From positions 744,001 to 808,000 of the forward strand of contig CAXXIB010000004.1 in the NCBI GenBank assembly GCA_963675925.2: DNA of 64,000 nucleotides. The letters run 5' to 3'. The notes under the pieces are model-generated. The model worked only from the letters and a program-made list of their open reading frames with translations, ran no database searches and was not told the DNA's origin. This stretch comes from CAXXOK01 sp963675925 (GTDB lineage: Bacteria > Bacillota > Clostridia > Christensenellales > Aristaeellaceae). Positions 1 through 9,234 of this stretch are shown in pieces. Both the position numbers and the translations under genes were made by a program. Positions within the stretch are counted from its first letter, which is position 1, and every line of letters begins with the position of its first letter.

Positions 1-1229
1 TCGTGGTACAGCTCATCTACCATGCCGGTGGCAAGACCAATCTGGTTGCCGTAGCCGGCATAGCCCGCCGCCGCCGTTGTAACCAGCTTGCGCTGAGGCA
101 GCTTGCCGGCAAGCGTGTCCTTAACCGGTACCAGCGGGTCGCCCGCGCCGGTTACGCGCATGGCCTGGTATACATAGGTACGGCCCGACAGCGGATCGCG
201 AATTGCGCCGCCAATACAGGTGGCCGCACCGCCGAAGGGTTCAATCTCGGTGGGATGGTTGTGGGTTTCGTTTTTAAACATCAGCAGCCACGGCTCGGTT
301 TTGCCGTCAATCTCGGCATCAATCACGATGGAACAGGCGTTGATTTCCTCGGAAATATCTAGGTTTTGCAAGCCGCCCCGCGCTTTCAGTGCTTTGGCGC
401 CGATGGTGGCAATATCCATCAGCGTAATGGGTTTCTGCTCGCGGGAAAGCTCCTTACGCAGGGCCAGATAGCGCTTGAATGCCTTTTCCACGGCGGGCTT
501 ACGGATGTCCGCATCGTCAATCGTGGTTAAAAACGTGGTGTGGCGGCAATGGTCGGACCAGTAGGTATCCAGCATGCGGATTTCGGTCAGCGACGGATCG
601 CGCTTTTCGCCCCGGAAGTAGTCCATGCAAAAGCGTAAATCATCCGCATCCATCGCCAGGCCGTAGCCTTTGACAAACGCGGCGGCCTGCGTGGCATCCA
701 TGGTGGTAAAACCGGTGAGGATTTCTACATCCTCCGGCGTATCGTACTGCTGCTGCAGGGTTTCCCGCTCGCACAGGTCGGCCTCGCGGCTTTCCACAGG
801 GTTGATTACGTAGTTTTTAATTTTTGCCAGCTCGGCCTCGCTCAAGTCACCCTCCAGCAGATAGAGGGTCGCCGTGCGCACGGTGGGCCGCTCGCCACGG
901 CTGATGAGCTGAACGCACTCCTCGCAGCTGGCGGCACGCACATCAAACTGCCCGGGCAGCGCTTCCACCGCCAGGGGGCGCAGTGCGCCTTCCCCTTTCG
1001 TTTCCGGGGGAAGGTCAAACCTGTAGCTGTCCGTTTGCGGCTCGTAAAACACCACGGGCAGGCACTGGTCAAACAAAGCCTTGTCCACGCCCTCAATATC
1101 GTAGCGGTTGAGTATCCTAAGCCCCGTCAGGGACTTAATGAGCAGAATGTCCCGCAGCTCTTTGAAAAGCGCCTTGGCCTCCCCGTCAAACCCTGTTCGT
1201 TTTTCCGTGTAAACGCGATAAACTGCCAT
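1..1229 (-). CDS. purL: Phosphoribosylformylglycinamidine synthase, N-terminal part (cut by window edge)
   Basis: This is the first 409 residues of a PurL enzyme, which makes FGAM from FGAR, glutamine and ATP in step 4 of purine synthesis. The translated start MAVYRVYTEKRTGFDGEA and the later block LDTYWSDHCRHTTF match the long, fused clostridial type, in which the synthase and the glutaminase are on one chain of about 1,230 residues. The segment MFKNETHNHPTEIEPFGGAA is the conserved ATP/FGAR-binding region. The frame stays open to base 1, so the gene continues beyond the window. The ATG at 1227-1229 is preceded by AGGAG. It starts 8 bases after the purD stop, so it is the last visible gene of the pur operon. 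Confidence 0.93.
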   Translation of the reverse strand, partial: MAVYRVYTEKRTGFDGEAKALFKELRDILLIKSLTGLRILNRYDIEGVDKALFDQCLPVVFYEPQTDSYRFDLPPETKGEGALRPLAVEALPGQFDVRAASCEECVQLISRGERPTVRTATLYLLEGDLSEAELAKIKNYVINPVESREADLCERETLQQQYDTPEDVEILTGFTTMDATQAAAFVKGYGLAMDADDLRFCMDYFRGEKRDPSLTEIRMLDTYWSDHCRHTTFLTTIDDADIRKPAVEKAFKRYLALRKELSREQKPITLMDIATIGAKALKARGGLQNLDISEEINACSIVIDAEIDGKTEPWLLMFKNETHNHPTEIEPFGGAATCIGGAIRDPLSGRTYVYQAMRVTGAGDPLVPVKDTLAGKLPQRKLVTTAAAGYAGYGNQIGLATGMVDELYH

Positions 1230-1237
1230 AACGACTC

Positions 1238-2509
1238 CTATTTTTGTAATGCTTTCTTGCCGATATCCGTGCGCTTGTACGCGCCTTCAAAGGTGATCAG
1301 GTCTGCTGTCAGATAGGCGCGGTTGACTGCGCCTTGCAGCGTGTCCGCCACGGCAGTAATGCCCAGCACACGGCCGCCACTGGTTACAATCTGCCGACCC
1401 GCTTTTTTCGTGCCCGCGTGGAACACCCAGGTATCCGGCTGGCGGGAAGCCTCTGGCAAACCATAGACGGGCTTGCCTTTTTCGTAGTGCTTGGGGTAGC
1501 CGCCGGATGCCATCACCAAGCAGCAGCTGGCCTTGGCGGAAAACTGCACGTCCGCGTCTTTCAGCGTGCCAGCCGTTACGTGCTGCATAATGGCAAACAG
1601 GTCTGTTTCTAAAAGCGGCAGCACCGCCTGCGCCTCGGGATCGCCGAAGCGGCAGTTGTACTCAATCACCTTAGGGCCGTCTGCGGTCAGCATCAGGCCG
1701 AAATAAAGGCAGCCCTTGAAGGGGCAGCCCTGCGCATTCATGGCATACACGGTGCGCAGATAAATTGTCTCGATACACTCGGCCGCGATTGCCTCGGTGT
1801 AGTAGGGGTTGGGCGCAATCACGCCCATGCCGCCGGTATTGAGGCCCTTGTCGCCGTCCAGCGCGCGCTTGTGATCCATGCCGGAGACCATGGGGATAAT
1901 CGTCTCTCCGTCGGTAAAGGCGAGCACGCTGACCTCCGGCCCTTCCAGAAACTCTTCAATCACAACACGCTTGCCGGACTGGCCGAACTTTTCTTTTTCC
2001 ATCATATCGCGCACAGCCTCGGCGGCCTCGGCGCGGGTATTGCAGATGATAACACCCTTGCCCAGCGCCAGCCCATCGGCCTTGACCACAATGGGCACGG
2101 GGCAATCGGCAAGGTAGGCAAGCGCTTTGCTCATGTCTTCAAAAATCGCGCTTTTGGCCGTGGGGATGCCGTACAGCTCCATCAGCTTTTTGGCAAACAC
2201 CTTGCTGCCCTCAATGCGCGCGGCAGCCTTGTCCGGCCCAAAGGCCGGAATACCGTATTCCTTGAGTAAATCGACCAGCCCCAGGCACAGGGGATCGTCC
2301 GGAGCGACGACCACATAGTCCATTTTATTCTCTTTGGCCCAGTCGGCAATGCGCTGGATATCCGTTGCCGGAATATCCACGCACTCGGCCAGGGCCGCGA
2401 TGCCGCCGTTACCCGGCGCGCAGTACAATTTTTCAATGTCAGGACTTTCCTTGAGCTTTGTGATGATCGCGTGCTCGCGGCCACCGCCGCCAACGACTAA
2501 AACGTTCAT
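1238..2509 (-). CDS. purD: Phosphoribosylamine-glycine ligase (GAR synthetase)
   Basis: PurD, 423 residues, the usual family length. It joins glycine to phosphoribosylamine using ATP (step 2 of purine synthesis) in the cytosol. The N-terminus MNVLVVGGGGREHAI is the family signature. An ATP-grasp domain follows (roughly residues 100-325), with KADGLALGKGV and the PurD motif GDKGLNTGGMGVIAPNP. The stretch NCRFGDPEAQ near residue 290 carries metal ligands. It lies between purH and purL in the operon, with a short gap of 67 bases upstream. An ordinary, intact gene. Confidence 0.97.
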   Translation of the reverse strand: MNVLVVGGGGREHAIITKLKESPDIEKLYCAPGNGGIAALAECVDIPATDIQRIADWAKENKMDYVVVAPDDPLCLGLVDLLKEYGIPAFGPDKAAARIEGSKVFAKKLMELYGIPTAKSAIFEDMSKALAYLADCPVPIVVKADGLALGKGVIICNTRAEAAEAVRDMMEKEKFGQSGKRVVIEEFLEGPEVSVLAFTDGETIIPMVSGMDHKRALDGDKGLNTGGMGVIAPNPYYTEAIAAECIETIYLRTVYAMNAQGCPFKGCLYFGLMLTADGPKVIEYNCRFGDPEAQAVLPLLETDLFAIMQHVTAGTLKDADVQFSAKASCCLVMASGGYPKHYEKGKPVYGLPEASRQPDTWVFHAGTKKAGRQIVTSGGRVLGITAVADTLQGAVNRAYLTADLITFEGAYKRTDIGKKALQK

Positions 2510-2576
2510 ACGAATAACTCCTTTTGGTCAAGCGGACACAGCTGCAAGCAAAGCAGCAAGCCCGCAGGGGTACCGA

Positions 2577-3755
2577 TCAATGATGAAACAGCCGCAGCCC
2601 GGTACACGCCATGGCGATACCGTAGCTGTCGCAGGCATCAATTACATCCTGATCGCGCTTGCTGCCGCCCGGCTGGGCGATATACTGTACGCCGGACTGC
2701 GCCGCGCGGTCGATGTTATCGGCAAACGGGAAAAACGCATCCGATCCCAGGCTGACGCCTGTATTCTTTGCAAGCCACGCGGCCTTTTCATCCGCGGTAA
2801 ACGCGGCGGGTTTTTCGGTAAACAGTGCCTGCCAATTGCCGTCTTTGAGGACTGTGGTTAAGCTTTCGTTGCTGACATAGCGGTCAATAGCGTTGTCACG
2901 GTTGGGTTTGGGTGTGCCTTCGATAAAGGGAAGCGACAGCACCTTTTCGTGCTGGCGTAGCCACCATACATCCGCCTTGTCGCCCGCCAGCCGCGTGCAG
3001 TGGATGCGGCTTTGCTGCCCCGCGCCGATGCCGATGCACTGGCCGTCTTTCACATAGCATACGGAATTGGACTGGGTGTATTTCAGTGCGATCATCGAAA
3101 TAGCCAGGTCGCGCTTGGCGCTTTCGGGCAGGGTCTTTTCTTCCGTGACCACATCGGCAAAAAAGTTTTCGTCAATCACGAGCTCGTTACGGCTCTGCTC
3201 AAAGGTGATGCCAAAGATATCCTTGTGCTCCAGCGCTTTGGGCTGGTAGTTCGGGTCAATCTGCACCACATTGTAAGCACCCTTGCGCTTGGACTTTAAG
3301 ACCTCCAGCGCTTCCGGCTCGTACCCCGGTGCGATAACCCCATCGGACACCTCCGGCTTGATGAGCATGGCCGTGGCTACATCGCACACATCGGACAGCG
3401 AAATCCAGTCGCCAAAGGAACTCATGCGGTCTGCGCCGCGCGCGCGGGCATAGGCACAGGCCAGCGGGCTTAGCTCCAAATCGTCCGGCACGAAATACAT
3501 CTTACGCAGCACATCCGAAAGCGGCAGTCCCACCGCCGCGCCAGCCGGGCTGACGTGCTTAAAGCTCGCCGCCGAGGCCATGCCGGTGGCCTGTTTCAGC
3601 TCGCGCACCAGCTGCCAGCCGTTGAACGCATCCAGAAAGTTGATATACCCCGGACGGCCGCTGAGCACCTCGATGGGCAGCTCGCCCTCCGCCATGAAAA
3701 TGCGTGCGGGTTTCTGGTTGGGGTTACAGCCGTATTTAAGTTCCAGCTCTTTCAT
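2577..3755 (-). CDS. purH: AICAR formyltransferase, stand-alone (PurH without cyclohydrolase domain)
   Basis: 392 residues, against about 510-530 for bifunctional PurH. It contains only the AICAR transformylase half, which adds the formyl group from 10-formyl-THF. The motif FKHVSPAGAAVG at about residues 64-75 is the transformylase Lys-His motif, and the protein ends in GLRLFHH, the normal PurH C-terminus. The N-terminal MGS-like IMP cyclohydrolase domain is absent, and the protein starts directly with MKELELKYGCNPNQKPA, which is where the transformylase begins in fused proteins. The missing cyclohydrolase is supplied by the neighbouring purO-type gene at 3836-4546, a split arrangement seen in several Clostridia. 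Confidence 0.92.
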   Translation of the reverse strand: MKELELKYGCNPNQKPARIFMAEGELPIEVLSGRPGYINFLDAFNGWQLVRELKQATGMASAASFKHVSPAGAAVGLPLSDVLRKMYFVPDDLELSPLACAYARARGADRMSSFGDWISLSDVCDVATAMLIKPEVSDGVIAPGYEPEALEVLKSKRKGAYNVVQIDPNYQPKALEHKDIFGITFEQSRNELVIDENFFADVVTEEKTLPESAKRDLAISMIALKYTQSNSVCYVKDGQCIGIGAGQQSRIHCTRLAGDKADVWWLRQHEKVLSLPFIEGTPKPNRDNAIDRYVSNESLTTVLKDGNWQALFTEKPAAFTADEKAAWLAKNTGVSLGSDAFFPFADNIDRAAQSGVQYIAQPGGSKRDQDVIDACDSYGIAMACTGLRLFHH

Positions 3756-3835
3756 TCGCTATCTCCTTTGTGTTGCGGTCGTTTGATACAAGACTTAACT
3801 GTGTCACCATCCGGCACTGCGGATGGCCGTGTTCA

Positions 3836-4546
3836 TCATGCTCCGTGCTTGTTGACAATGCGGGTTTGCACGGCATCCGTAATCCAGTCCAGGGTCCGCA
3901 CAAACAGGCTGACACGGTTGTCCGGGTCCAGCGCGTTCCAAAGCTTTGTGGTAAAGCTGTCGATGGTTTCGTCATCAAGCGTCACGGCCACAGGCTCGCC
4001 CTGGAAGCTTGGCAGGGGTTTACCGTCGGTCATATAGGTGGAAATAAAGTGTCCTTCGCCGGGCCTGGACTGCGGATACTCAAAGAAGAAACGCTGAACC
4101 GACTCGTTCTTGCCCGCTTTGAGGATGGACAGTTGGTAGCGCATGCCCCCGTCGTTTACCTTCATCAGCCCGGAGATACGCGGGGTGAAATTGGGCGGGT
4201 CGGGTTCGTACGTCCGGGTGCGCAGGGCTTGTTCAAAGCTCTGTTTTTGCGACAGTGCCGAAAACACGGTATCGGTCTGGTCGCCGTTGGTGACAATGGT
4301 AGTCTCCCAGTCAAACACCCGCACCGGCGCATAAATAATCAGGCTGGGGTCGGTCAGCTTTCCGGGGTCAAAGGCCTCGGTGATGATGCCGCCGTCTTTT
4401 TCGGTAAACACGCGGTTGCGGCTGTTTTCGCTGCGGCCCATGATGAAATACGCGATCAGCGCGCGCTTATCCGCCGTTTGTCCCAGCAATATACCGCGAC
4501 CAGGGTAGGGGTTGCCGGACAGCTGTTCAAATATCGTCTTACTCAT
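3836..4546 (-). CDS. purO: IMP cyclohydrolase, PurO-like
   Basis: 236 residues. It matches the PurO-like IMP cyclohydrolase family, first known from archaea and also found in Clostridia that have a split PurH. It closes the ring of FAICAR to give IMP, the last step of the pathway. Recognisable parts are the start LSGNPYPGRGILLGQTADKR, then YFIMGRSENSRNRVF, and GLMKVNDGGMRYQLSILK in the middle. The start codon overlaps the purN stop by 4 bases (ATGA), which suggests translational coupling. A gap of 80 bases separates it from purH downstream. I assign the role from family resemblance plus context: the pathway would otherwise lack this step. Confidence 0.85.
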   Translation of the reverse strand: MSKTIFEQLSGNPYPGRGILLGQTADKRALIAYFIMGRSENSRNRVFTEKDGGIITEAFDPGKLTDPSLIIYAPVRVFDWETTIVTNGDQTDTVFSALSQKQSFEQALRTRTYEPDPPNFTPRISGLMKVNDGGMRYQLSILKAGKNESVQRFFFEYPQSRPGEGHFISTYMTDGKPLPSFQGEPVAVTLDDETIDSFTTKLWNALDPDNRVSLFVRTLDWITDAVQTRIVNKHGA

Positions 4547-5142
4547 GTTTTCTCCTTGGATAGCTTTTTAGCGAGTTTTTCCACTTGTTTTGGCAGCAGC
4601 ACCCACTCTGCTTGCTTCATCACGCGCTTTTGCAGGGTTTCGGGGGTGTCGCCTTTTTTGATTTTTACGGCTTTCTGCGCCAGAATCTTGCCGCCGTCAG
4701 GGATTTCATTCACCAGGTGTACGGTGGCACCGGTCAGCTTTACGCCGTAGGCAAGCGCCGCCCGATGTACCTTCAATCCGTAATAACCCGCCCCGCAAAA
4801 CGCGGGGATGAGGCTTGGGTGAACGTTAAGGATTCGCCCTTCGAACGCGCGCACGAAATTTTCGTGCAAGATCAGCATAAAGCCCGCGAGCACGACCATG
4901 TGTATGTCGTGCGCCGCGAGCAGGGCTTGCAATGCCGCGCCGTAATGGGCGGCCGTATCCATTTTTTCAAGTATTGCGGTATCAACCCCCGCTTTTTCCG
5001 CGCGGGTGAGCGCATACGCGCCGGGCTTTGAGGAAACCACCAGCCGGATTGCTCCGCTTTGCAGCGTTCCGGCCGCTTGCGCGTCGAGCAGCGCTTGCAG
5101 GTTTGTGCCTCCGCCGGAGACCAGCACCGCAATGTTGATCAC
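4543..5142 (-). CDS. purN: Phosphoribosylglycinamide formyltransferase
   Basis: PurN, 199 residues, the folate-dependent GAR transformylase (step 3). The N-terminal INIAVLVSGGGTNLQALLDA is the phosphoribosyl-binding loop. The catalytic Asn and His are in LNVHPSLIPAF, and the catalytic Asp is probably in VNEIPDGGKILAQ. It overlaps purM upstream and purO downstream by 4 bases each, so the three genes are translated as a coupled block. Confidence 0.95.
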   Translation of the reverse strand: MINIAVLVSGGGTNLQALLDAQAAGTLQSGAIRLVVSSKPGAYALTRAEKAGVDTAILEKMDTAAHYGAALQALLAAHDIHMVVLAGFMLILHENFVRAFEGRILNVHPSLIPAFCGAGYYGLKVHRAALAYGVKLTGATVHLVNEIPDGGKILAQKAVKIKKGDTPETLQKRVMKQAEWVLLPKQVEKLAKKLSKEKT

Positions 5143-6149
5143 AGCTCTACGCCCTCCCCTTCGGCAATCTCGCCGAGTACGTAAGCGTCTTCCCCAGCTT
5201 CCTGCAGCACACGCACGGCCTTTTCTGCCTGCGCTTTGGGGACAATCGCCACCATGCCCACCCCCATGTTGAAGGTGTTGAACATATCGCGCTCCGGCAC
5301 ATTGCCCTCGCGGGCGATTACGCCGAATATCTCCGGCGTTTGCAGCGCGGCCTTGTTCAGCTTTGCCATCATGCCACCCTTCAGGGCGCGGGGGATGTTT
5401 TCGTAAAACCCGCCGCCGGTGATGTGTGCCAGGCTGTGCACGGTGACAGCCTCAAGCAATTTTAGCACTGGCTTTACATAAATCTTGGTCGGGGTCAGCA
5501 GTTCATCGGCATACTGGGGCAGTTTGTCCCCCAGCGCTTTACGCACCAGCGAAAAGCCGTTGGAATGCACGCCGCTGGACCTTAGCGCGATCACCGCGTC
5601 GCCGGGCTGCATGTTATCCTTTTGCAGGATTTTCGCTTTGTCCACCGCGCCCACGCAAAAGCCTGCGATATCGTACTCATCCTCCGGATAAAAGCCCGGC
5701 ATTTCGGCGGTCTCGCCGCCCACCAGAGCGCAACCTGCCTGCACGCAACCCTCCGCCACGCCCGCTACAATGGAAGCGATACGCTCCGGCACGTTTTTCC
5801 CGCAGGCGATGTAATCCAGAAAGAACAAGGGTTTTGCCCCGCAGCAGAGGATATCGTTAGCGCACATGGCCACGCAGTCAATGCCTACGCTGTCGTGCTT
5901 GTCGAGCAGAAACGCAAGCTTCAGCTTGGTTCCTACGCCGTCGGTACCCGAGACCAGCACGGGATGGGGCATATCGGTAATATCCAGCTCGAACATGCCC
6001 CCGAATCCGCCGATGCCATTCGCCCCAGCGCCCTTTCCGGCTTCGCCGGTCAGCGTGCGCGCAATGTGGGCTTTCATCAGTTCTACGGCCTTGTACCCCG
6101 CGGTAATATCCACCCCCGCGGCTTTGTAGCTGTCGGACTGGCTTTTCAT
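5139..6149 (-). CDS. purM: Phosphoribosylformylglycinamidine cyclo-ligase (AIR synthetase)
   Basis: PurM, 336 residues, closes FGAM to AIR with ATP (step 5). Family marks are YKAAGVDITAGYKAVELMK at the start, GIGGFGGMFELD near residue 50, the segment LVSGTDGVGTKLKLAF and the metal/ATP region VGGETAEMPGFY. It overlaps purF upstream and purN downstream by 4 bases. Intact and typical. Confidence 0.97.
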   Translation of the reverse strand: MKSQSDSYKAAGVDITAGYKAVELMKAHIARTLTGEAGKGAGANGIGGFGGMFELDITDMPHPVLVSGTDGVGTKLKLAFLLDKHDSVGIDCVAMCANDILCCGAKPLFFLDYIACGKNVPERIASIVAGVAEGCVQAGCALVGGETAEMPGFYPEDEYDIAGFCVGAVDKAKILQKDNMQPGDAVIALRSSGVHSNGFSLVRKALGDKLPQYADELLTPTKIYVKPVLKLLEAVTVHSLAHITGGGFYENIPRALKGGMMAKLNKAALQTPEIFGVIAREGNVPERDMFNTFNMGVGMVAIVPKAQAEKAVRVLQEAGEDAYVLGEIAEGEGVEL

Positions 6150-7579
6150 GCTTTGGTCTCCTCCAAATAGGTTTCAAACCGATCCTTCATCACCGCGCCG
6201 TTGGGGTCCACGGGATAATCACCGGTAAAGCAGCCCTTGCAAAAGCCGCAGGCCGCACCGGCCGCCAGCTTATCCAGGCAATCCACAGGCATAAAGCCCA
6301 GGCTATCGGCCCCAATGAGCTTGCACACCTCGCCCACACTATGGTCGGCGGCGATCAGGTTCTCTGTGGAGTCGATATCCGTGCCAAAGTAGCACGGGTG
6401 GGTAAACGGCGGGGCTGCCAAACGCATGTGGACTTCGGTCGCGCCCGCTTCCTTAAGCAAGCTGACAATACGCGCCGCCGTGGTACCGCGCACAATGGAA
6501 TCGTCAATCAGCACTACGCGCTTGCCTTCCACCGTGGAACGAATTACGTTGAGTTTAATCTTCACAGAGTTGGTGCGCTCCATCTGCCCCGGCTGGATGA
6601 ACGTACGGCCAACATACTTGTTCTTGATAAACCCGACCCCGTAGGGGATGCCTGCCTGCCGGGCATAGCCGATGGCCGCATCGATACCACTGTCGGGCAC
6701 GCCGACTACTACATCCGCCTGCACAGGGTGTTCCAGCGCCAAAAACGCACCGGCACGCAAACGCGCCTGGTGAACCGATGCGCCTTCAATTACGCTGTCG
6801 GGCCGGGCGAAATAAATGAACTCGAACACGCACAGAGAGGTGCACTTGACCTTTTTGGGAAGCTGCAGCGAGCGTACGCCATCGGCATCGACCACAATCA
6901 CCTCGCCGGGCTTTACATCGCGCACAAACTTAGCGCCGACCACATCCAGTGCACAGGTTTCGGAGGCAAACACCACATCGCCGTTTTCAGTTTCGCCCAT
7001 ACACAGAGGGCGAAAGCCGTTGGGGTCGCGTGCCGCCAGGAGCTTTGAGGGGCTGACGATCGTCAGCGAGTACGCGCCCTGCAGCAGTTTCATGGCTGCA
7101 AGCACGGCCTCCTCAATGCTGGTGGTTTTCAGCCGTTCCCGCGTGATGGTGTAGGCAATGACTTCCGAATCGCTAGTGGTGTGGAAGATCGCCCCGCTCA
7201 TCTCCTGCTCCTCGCGCAGGGCATGGGCATTGACAATGTTGCCGTTATGCGCCAGCGCCATACCGCCTTTTAAGTGGTTCACCAGCAGCGGCTGGGCGTT
7301 GGTTTGGTTTTGTACGCCGGTGGTGCCGTAGCGGCAGTGCCCAATGGCAATCCCGCCCTCGGGCAGTTTCTGCATCACATCGCGGGTGAACACCTCGCTC
7401 ACCAGCCCGATATCCTTAAAACAGGTGAGAACGCCGCGCGTGTTGACGGCGATGCCGCAGCTTTCCTGTCCGCGGTGCTGCAGGGCGTACAGCGCATGGT
7501 ATACGGGCTGCACTACGCCCTCTTTGCCGTTCCGCAGATACATACCGAATACGCCGCATTCCTCGTGAATTTTACCCAT
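6146..7579 (-). CDS. purF: Amidophosphoribosyltransferase
   Basis: PurF makes phosphoribosylamine from PRPP and glutamine, the committed step of the pathway. I take the ATG at 7577-7579, because it is preceded at good spacing by AAAGAGG and gives MGKIHEECGVFG. A 7-residue propeptide would then be removed to expose Cys8, the N-terminal glutaminase nucleophile. A TTG five codons upstream is in frame but less likely. Product 477 residues. The PRPP loop VVLIDDSIVRGTTAA is present, as are late cysteines (CYFGTDI, CGFCKGCFTGDYP) that fit the 4Fe-4S type of PurF known from Bacillus. Confidence 0.95.
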   Translation of the reverse strand: MGKIHEECGVFGMYLRNGKEGVVQPVYHALYALQHRGQESCGIAVNTRGVLTCFKDIGLVSEVFTRDVMQKLPEGGIAIGHCRYGTTGVQNQTNAQPLLVNHLKGGMALAHNGNIVNAHALREEQEMSGAIFHTTSDSEVIAYTITRERLKTTSIEEAVLAAMKLLQGAYSLTIVSPSKLLAARDPNGFRPLCMGETENGDVVFASETCALDVVGAKFVRDVKPGEVIVVDADGVRSLQLPKKVKCTSLCVFEFIYFARPDSVIEGASVHQARLRAGAFLALEHPVQADVVVGVPDSGIDAAIGYARQAGIPYGVGFIKNKYVGRTFIQPGQMERTNSVKIKLNVIRSTVEGKRVVLIDDSIVRGTTAARIVSLLKEAGATEVHMRLAAPPFTHPCYFGTDIDSTENLIAADHSVGEVCKLIGADSLGFMPVDCLDKLAAGAACGFCKGCFTGDYPVDPNGAVMKDRFETYLEETKA

Positions 7580-7684
7580 CGAATCCTCTTTCAATGTTGT
7601 GAGTAAAGGGAATCATCAAGCGATCAGCCAGCCCAAGCGAAAGGCTCACGCTGCTGACCCCGCAGAGCGGGTCACTTGATCAAC

Positions 7685-8395
7685 CTACGCACCCATCAGC
7701 CGTTTCATAATTTCCTGATACGCGTCTTCCACATTCCCCAGGTCTCTGCGGAAGCGATCCTTGTCCAGCTTTTCGTGGGTGACAGTATCCCAGAAACGAC
7801 AAGTGTCCGGGCTAATCTCATCAGCCAGCACGATGGTGCCGTCAGATAAACGCCCGAACTCCAGTTTAAAGTCAATCAAGTCAATTTTTAAATCTTTCAG
7901 GTACTCACGCAGTGCATCGTTGACACGCAGCGCGTAAGCGGATAGCAGTTTCATTTCTTCCTCGGTCGCCCAGCCCATCGCCGCGATGTGGTACTCGTTG
8001 ACCATGGGATCGCCCAGCGCGTCGTCCTTGTAGCAGAACTCCAGCACCGTTTTATTCAGCACCACGCCCTCGGCAAGCCCCAGGCGTTTGGACAGCGACC
8101 CCGCCGCCACGTTACGCACGATGACTTCCAAAGGTACAATGGTCACCCGTTTCACCAGGGTTTCGGTATCGGATAATTCCTCTAAAAAATGCGTAGGGAT
8201 GCCCTTTGTTTCAAGCATCCTCATCAGGTGGTTGGTTACGCGGTTGTTGATCGCGCCCTTACCGATTATGGTTCCTTTTTTCTGCCCGTTAAAAGCGGTG
8301 GCGTCGTCCTTGTAGCGAACGAGCAGCACCTGCGGGTTATCGGTCGTAAATACTTTCTTGGCTTTTCCTTCGTAGAGCATATCTTGCGTTACCAT
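7685..8395 (-). CDS. purC: SAICAR synthetase
   Basis: PurC, 236 residues, joins aspartate to CAIR using ATP. The start MLYEGKAKKVFTTDNPQ and the block VRNVAAGSLSKRLGL are family signatures. LADEISPDTCRFWD is the conserved SAICAR synthetase block near the C-terminus. Between purC and purF lie 105 bases with a short GC hairpin (7656-7673), which could act as a weak attenuator or processing site. Upstream, 287 bases separate it from purE, unusually large inside this otherwise packed operon. Confidence 0.96.
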   Translation of the reverse strand: MVTQDMLYEGKAKKVFTTDNPQVLLVRYKDDATAFNGQKKGTIIGKGAINNRVTNHLMRMLETKGIPTHFLEELSDTETLVKRVTIVPLEVIVRNVAAGSLSKRLGLAEGVVLNKTVLEFCYKDDALGDPMVNEYHIAAMGWATEEEMKLLSAYALRVNDALREYLKDLKIDLIDFKLEFGRLSDGTIVLADEISPDTCRFWDTVTHEKLDKDRFRRDLGNVEDAYQEIMKRLMGA

Positions 8396-8447
8396 CGGAA
8401 ACTCCCCCTACTCTCTCAGCCCCGCTTTTGCCCGTGCCGGGACCGGT

Positions 8448-8639
8448 TGTGGAATCAATGTGGAAAACTGCCACTGGCACCATTTTGCCGACATTTCTGG
8501 GTTCTGTGTGGATATCACCGCCTTATCATAGGGTTATTGTGGAAAACCTTGTGGATTACTCTGCTTTCCGGCGAGCCGCTCCTGCTGCTCCCGGTACGCC
8601 AGTCGACCGGTTTTCCACGGTCTGGCGGCGTTTTCCACA
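8448..8639. other. Cluster of seven DnaA-box-like 9-mers
   Basis: In the purC-purE gap seven sites share the core TGTGGA/TCCAC of the DnaA box TTATCCACA. They are TGTGGAATC 8448, TGTGGAAAA 8459, TGTGGATAT 8507, TGTGGAAAA 8538 and TGTGGATTA 8550, with TTTTCCACG 8611 and TTTTCCACA 8631 in the opposite orientation. One more TTTTCCACA lies at 9313. Four of the seven are one mismatch from the consensus. No CTA-trio or AT-rich unwinding element is visible here, so I do not call it an origin. It could titrate DnaA, or let DnaA regulate the pur genes. Function is inference. Confidence 0.45.
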
Positions 8640-8682
8640 GTGCCGAAAGGGCCGTTTGGGCCATCTCCGGCGTTATATCATC

Positions 8683-9171
8683 TTACAGGTTAGCCGCCAG
8701 AGCGGCATCCTTGTCCAGTACTTTGCATTTCATATCGTCGCGTGCGCGGCACAGGCGGGCGTAGAGTTCATCGTCGTCCTGCGCTATGATCTGCGCGGCG
8801 AGGATGGCAGCATTGGCGGCCCCGTCAATGGCGACCGTTGCAACCGGCAATCCGGCCGGCATCTGCACGGTGGATAAAAGTGCATCCAGGCCATCCAAGG
8901 TCGAGCTTTTTACAGGAATCCCGATCACCGGCAGCACCGTGCGGGCGGCCAGTGCCCCGGCCAAATGCGCTGCCTTGCCGGCGGCGGCAATCAACACGCC
9001 AAACCCGTGGTCCTTGGCCTCGGCCGCAAACTTGGCAGCCTCGTCCGGCGTGCGGTGGGCGGAAAATACATGCGCTTCAAAGGGAATGCCAAAGGCTTTC
9101 AGCTGTTCAAAACAGGGTTTGAGTACGGGTAAATCGCTGTCCGAACCCATGATTACGGCCACTTTTTTCAT
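8683..9171 (-). CDS. purE: N5-CAIR mutase / AIR carboxylase catalytic subunit
   Basis: PurE, 162 residues. Signatures are VAVIMGSDSDLPVLKP at the start, FSAHRTPDEA, and IAAAGKAAHLAGALA around the active site. It is the first gene of the pur operon and starts 64 bases downstream of a near-consensus promoter -10 box. No purK is present in the window, so whether the enzyme uses N5-CAIR or AIR plus CO2 directly cannot be decided from this sequence. The last stretch before the stop is alanine-rich and unremarkable. Confidence 0.95.
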   Translation of the reverse strand: MKKVAVIMGSDSDLPVLKPCFEQLKAFGIPFEAHVFSAHRTPDEAAKFAAEAKDHGFGVLIAAAGKAAHLAGALAARTVLPVIGIPVKSSTLDGLDALLSTVQMPAGLPVATVAIDGAANAAILAAQIIAQDDDELYARLCRARDDMKCKVLDKDAALAANL

Positions 9172-9234
9172 CCATACGCTCCTTACTATGCGTGCCTATT
9201 CTTCCCGCCGTACTTCGGCGTGGAAGACTTAACT

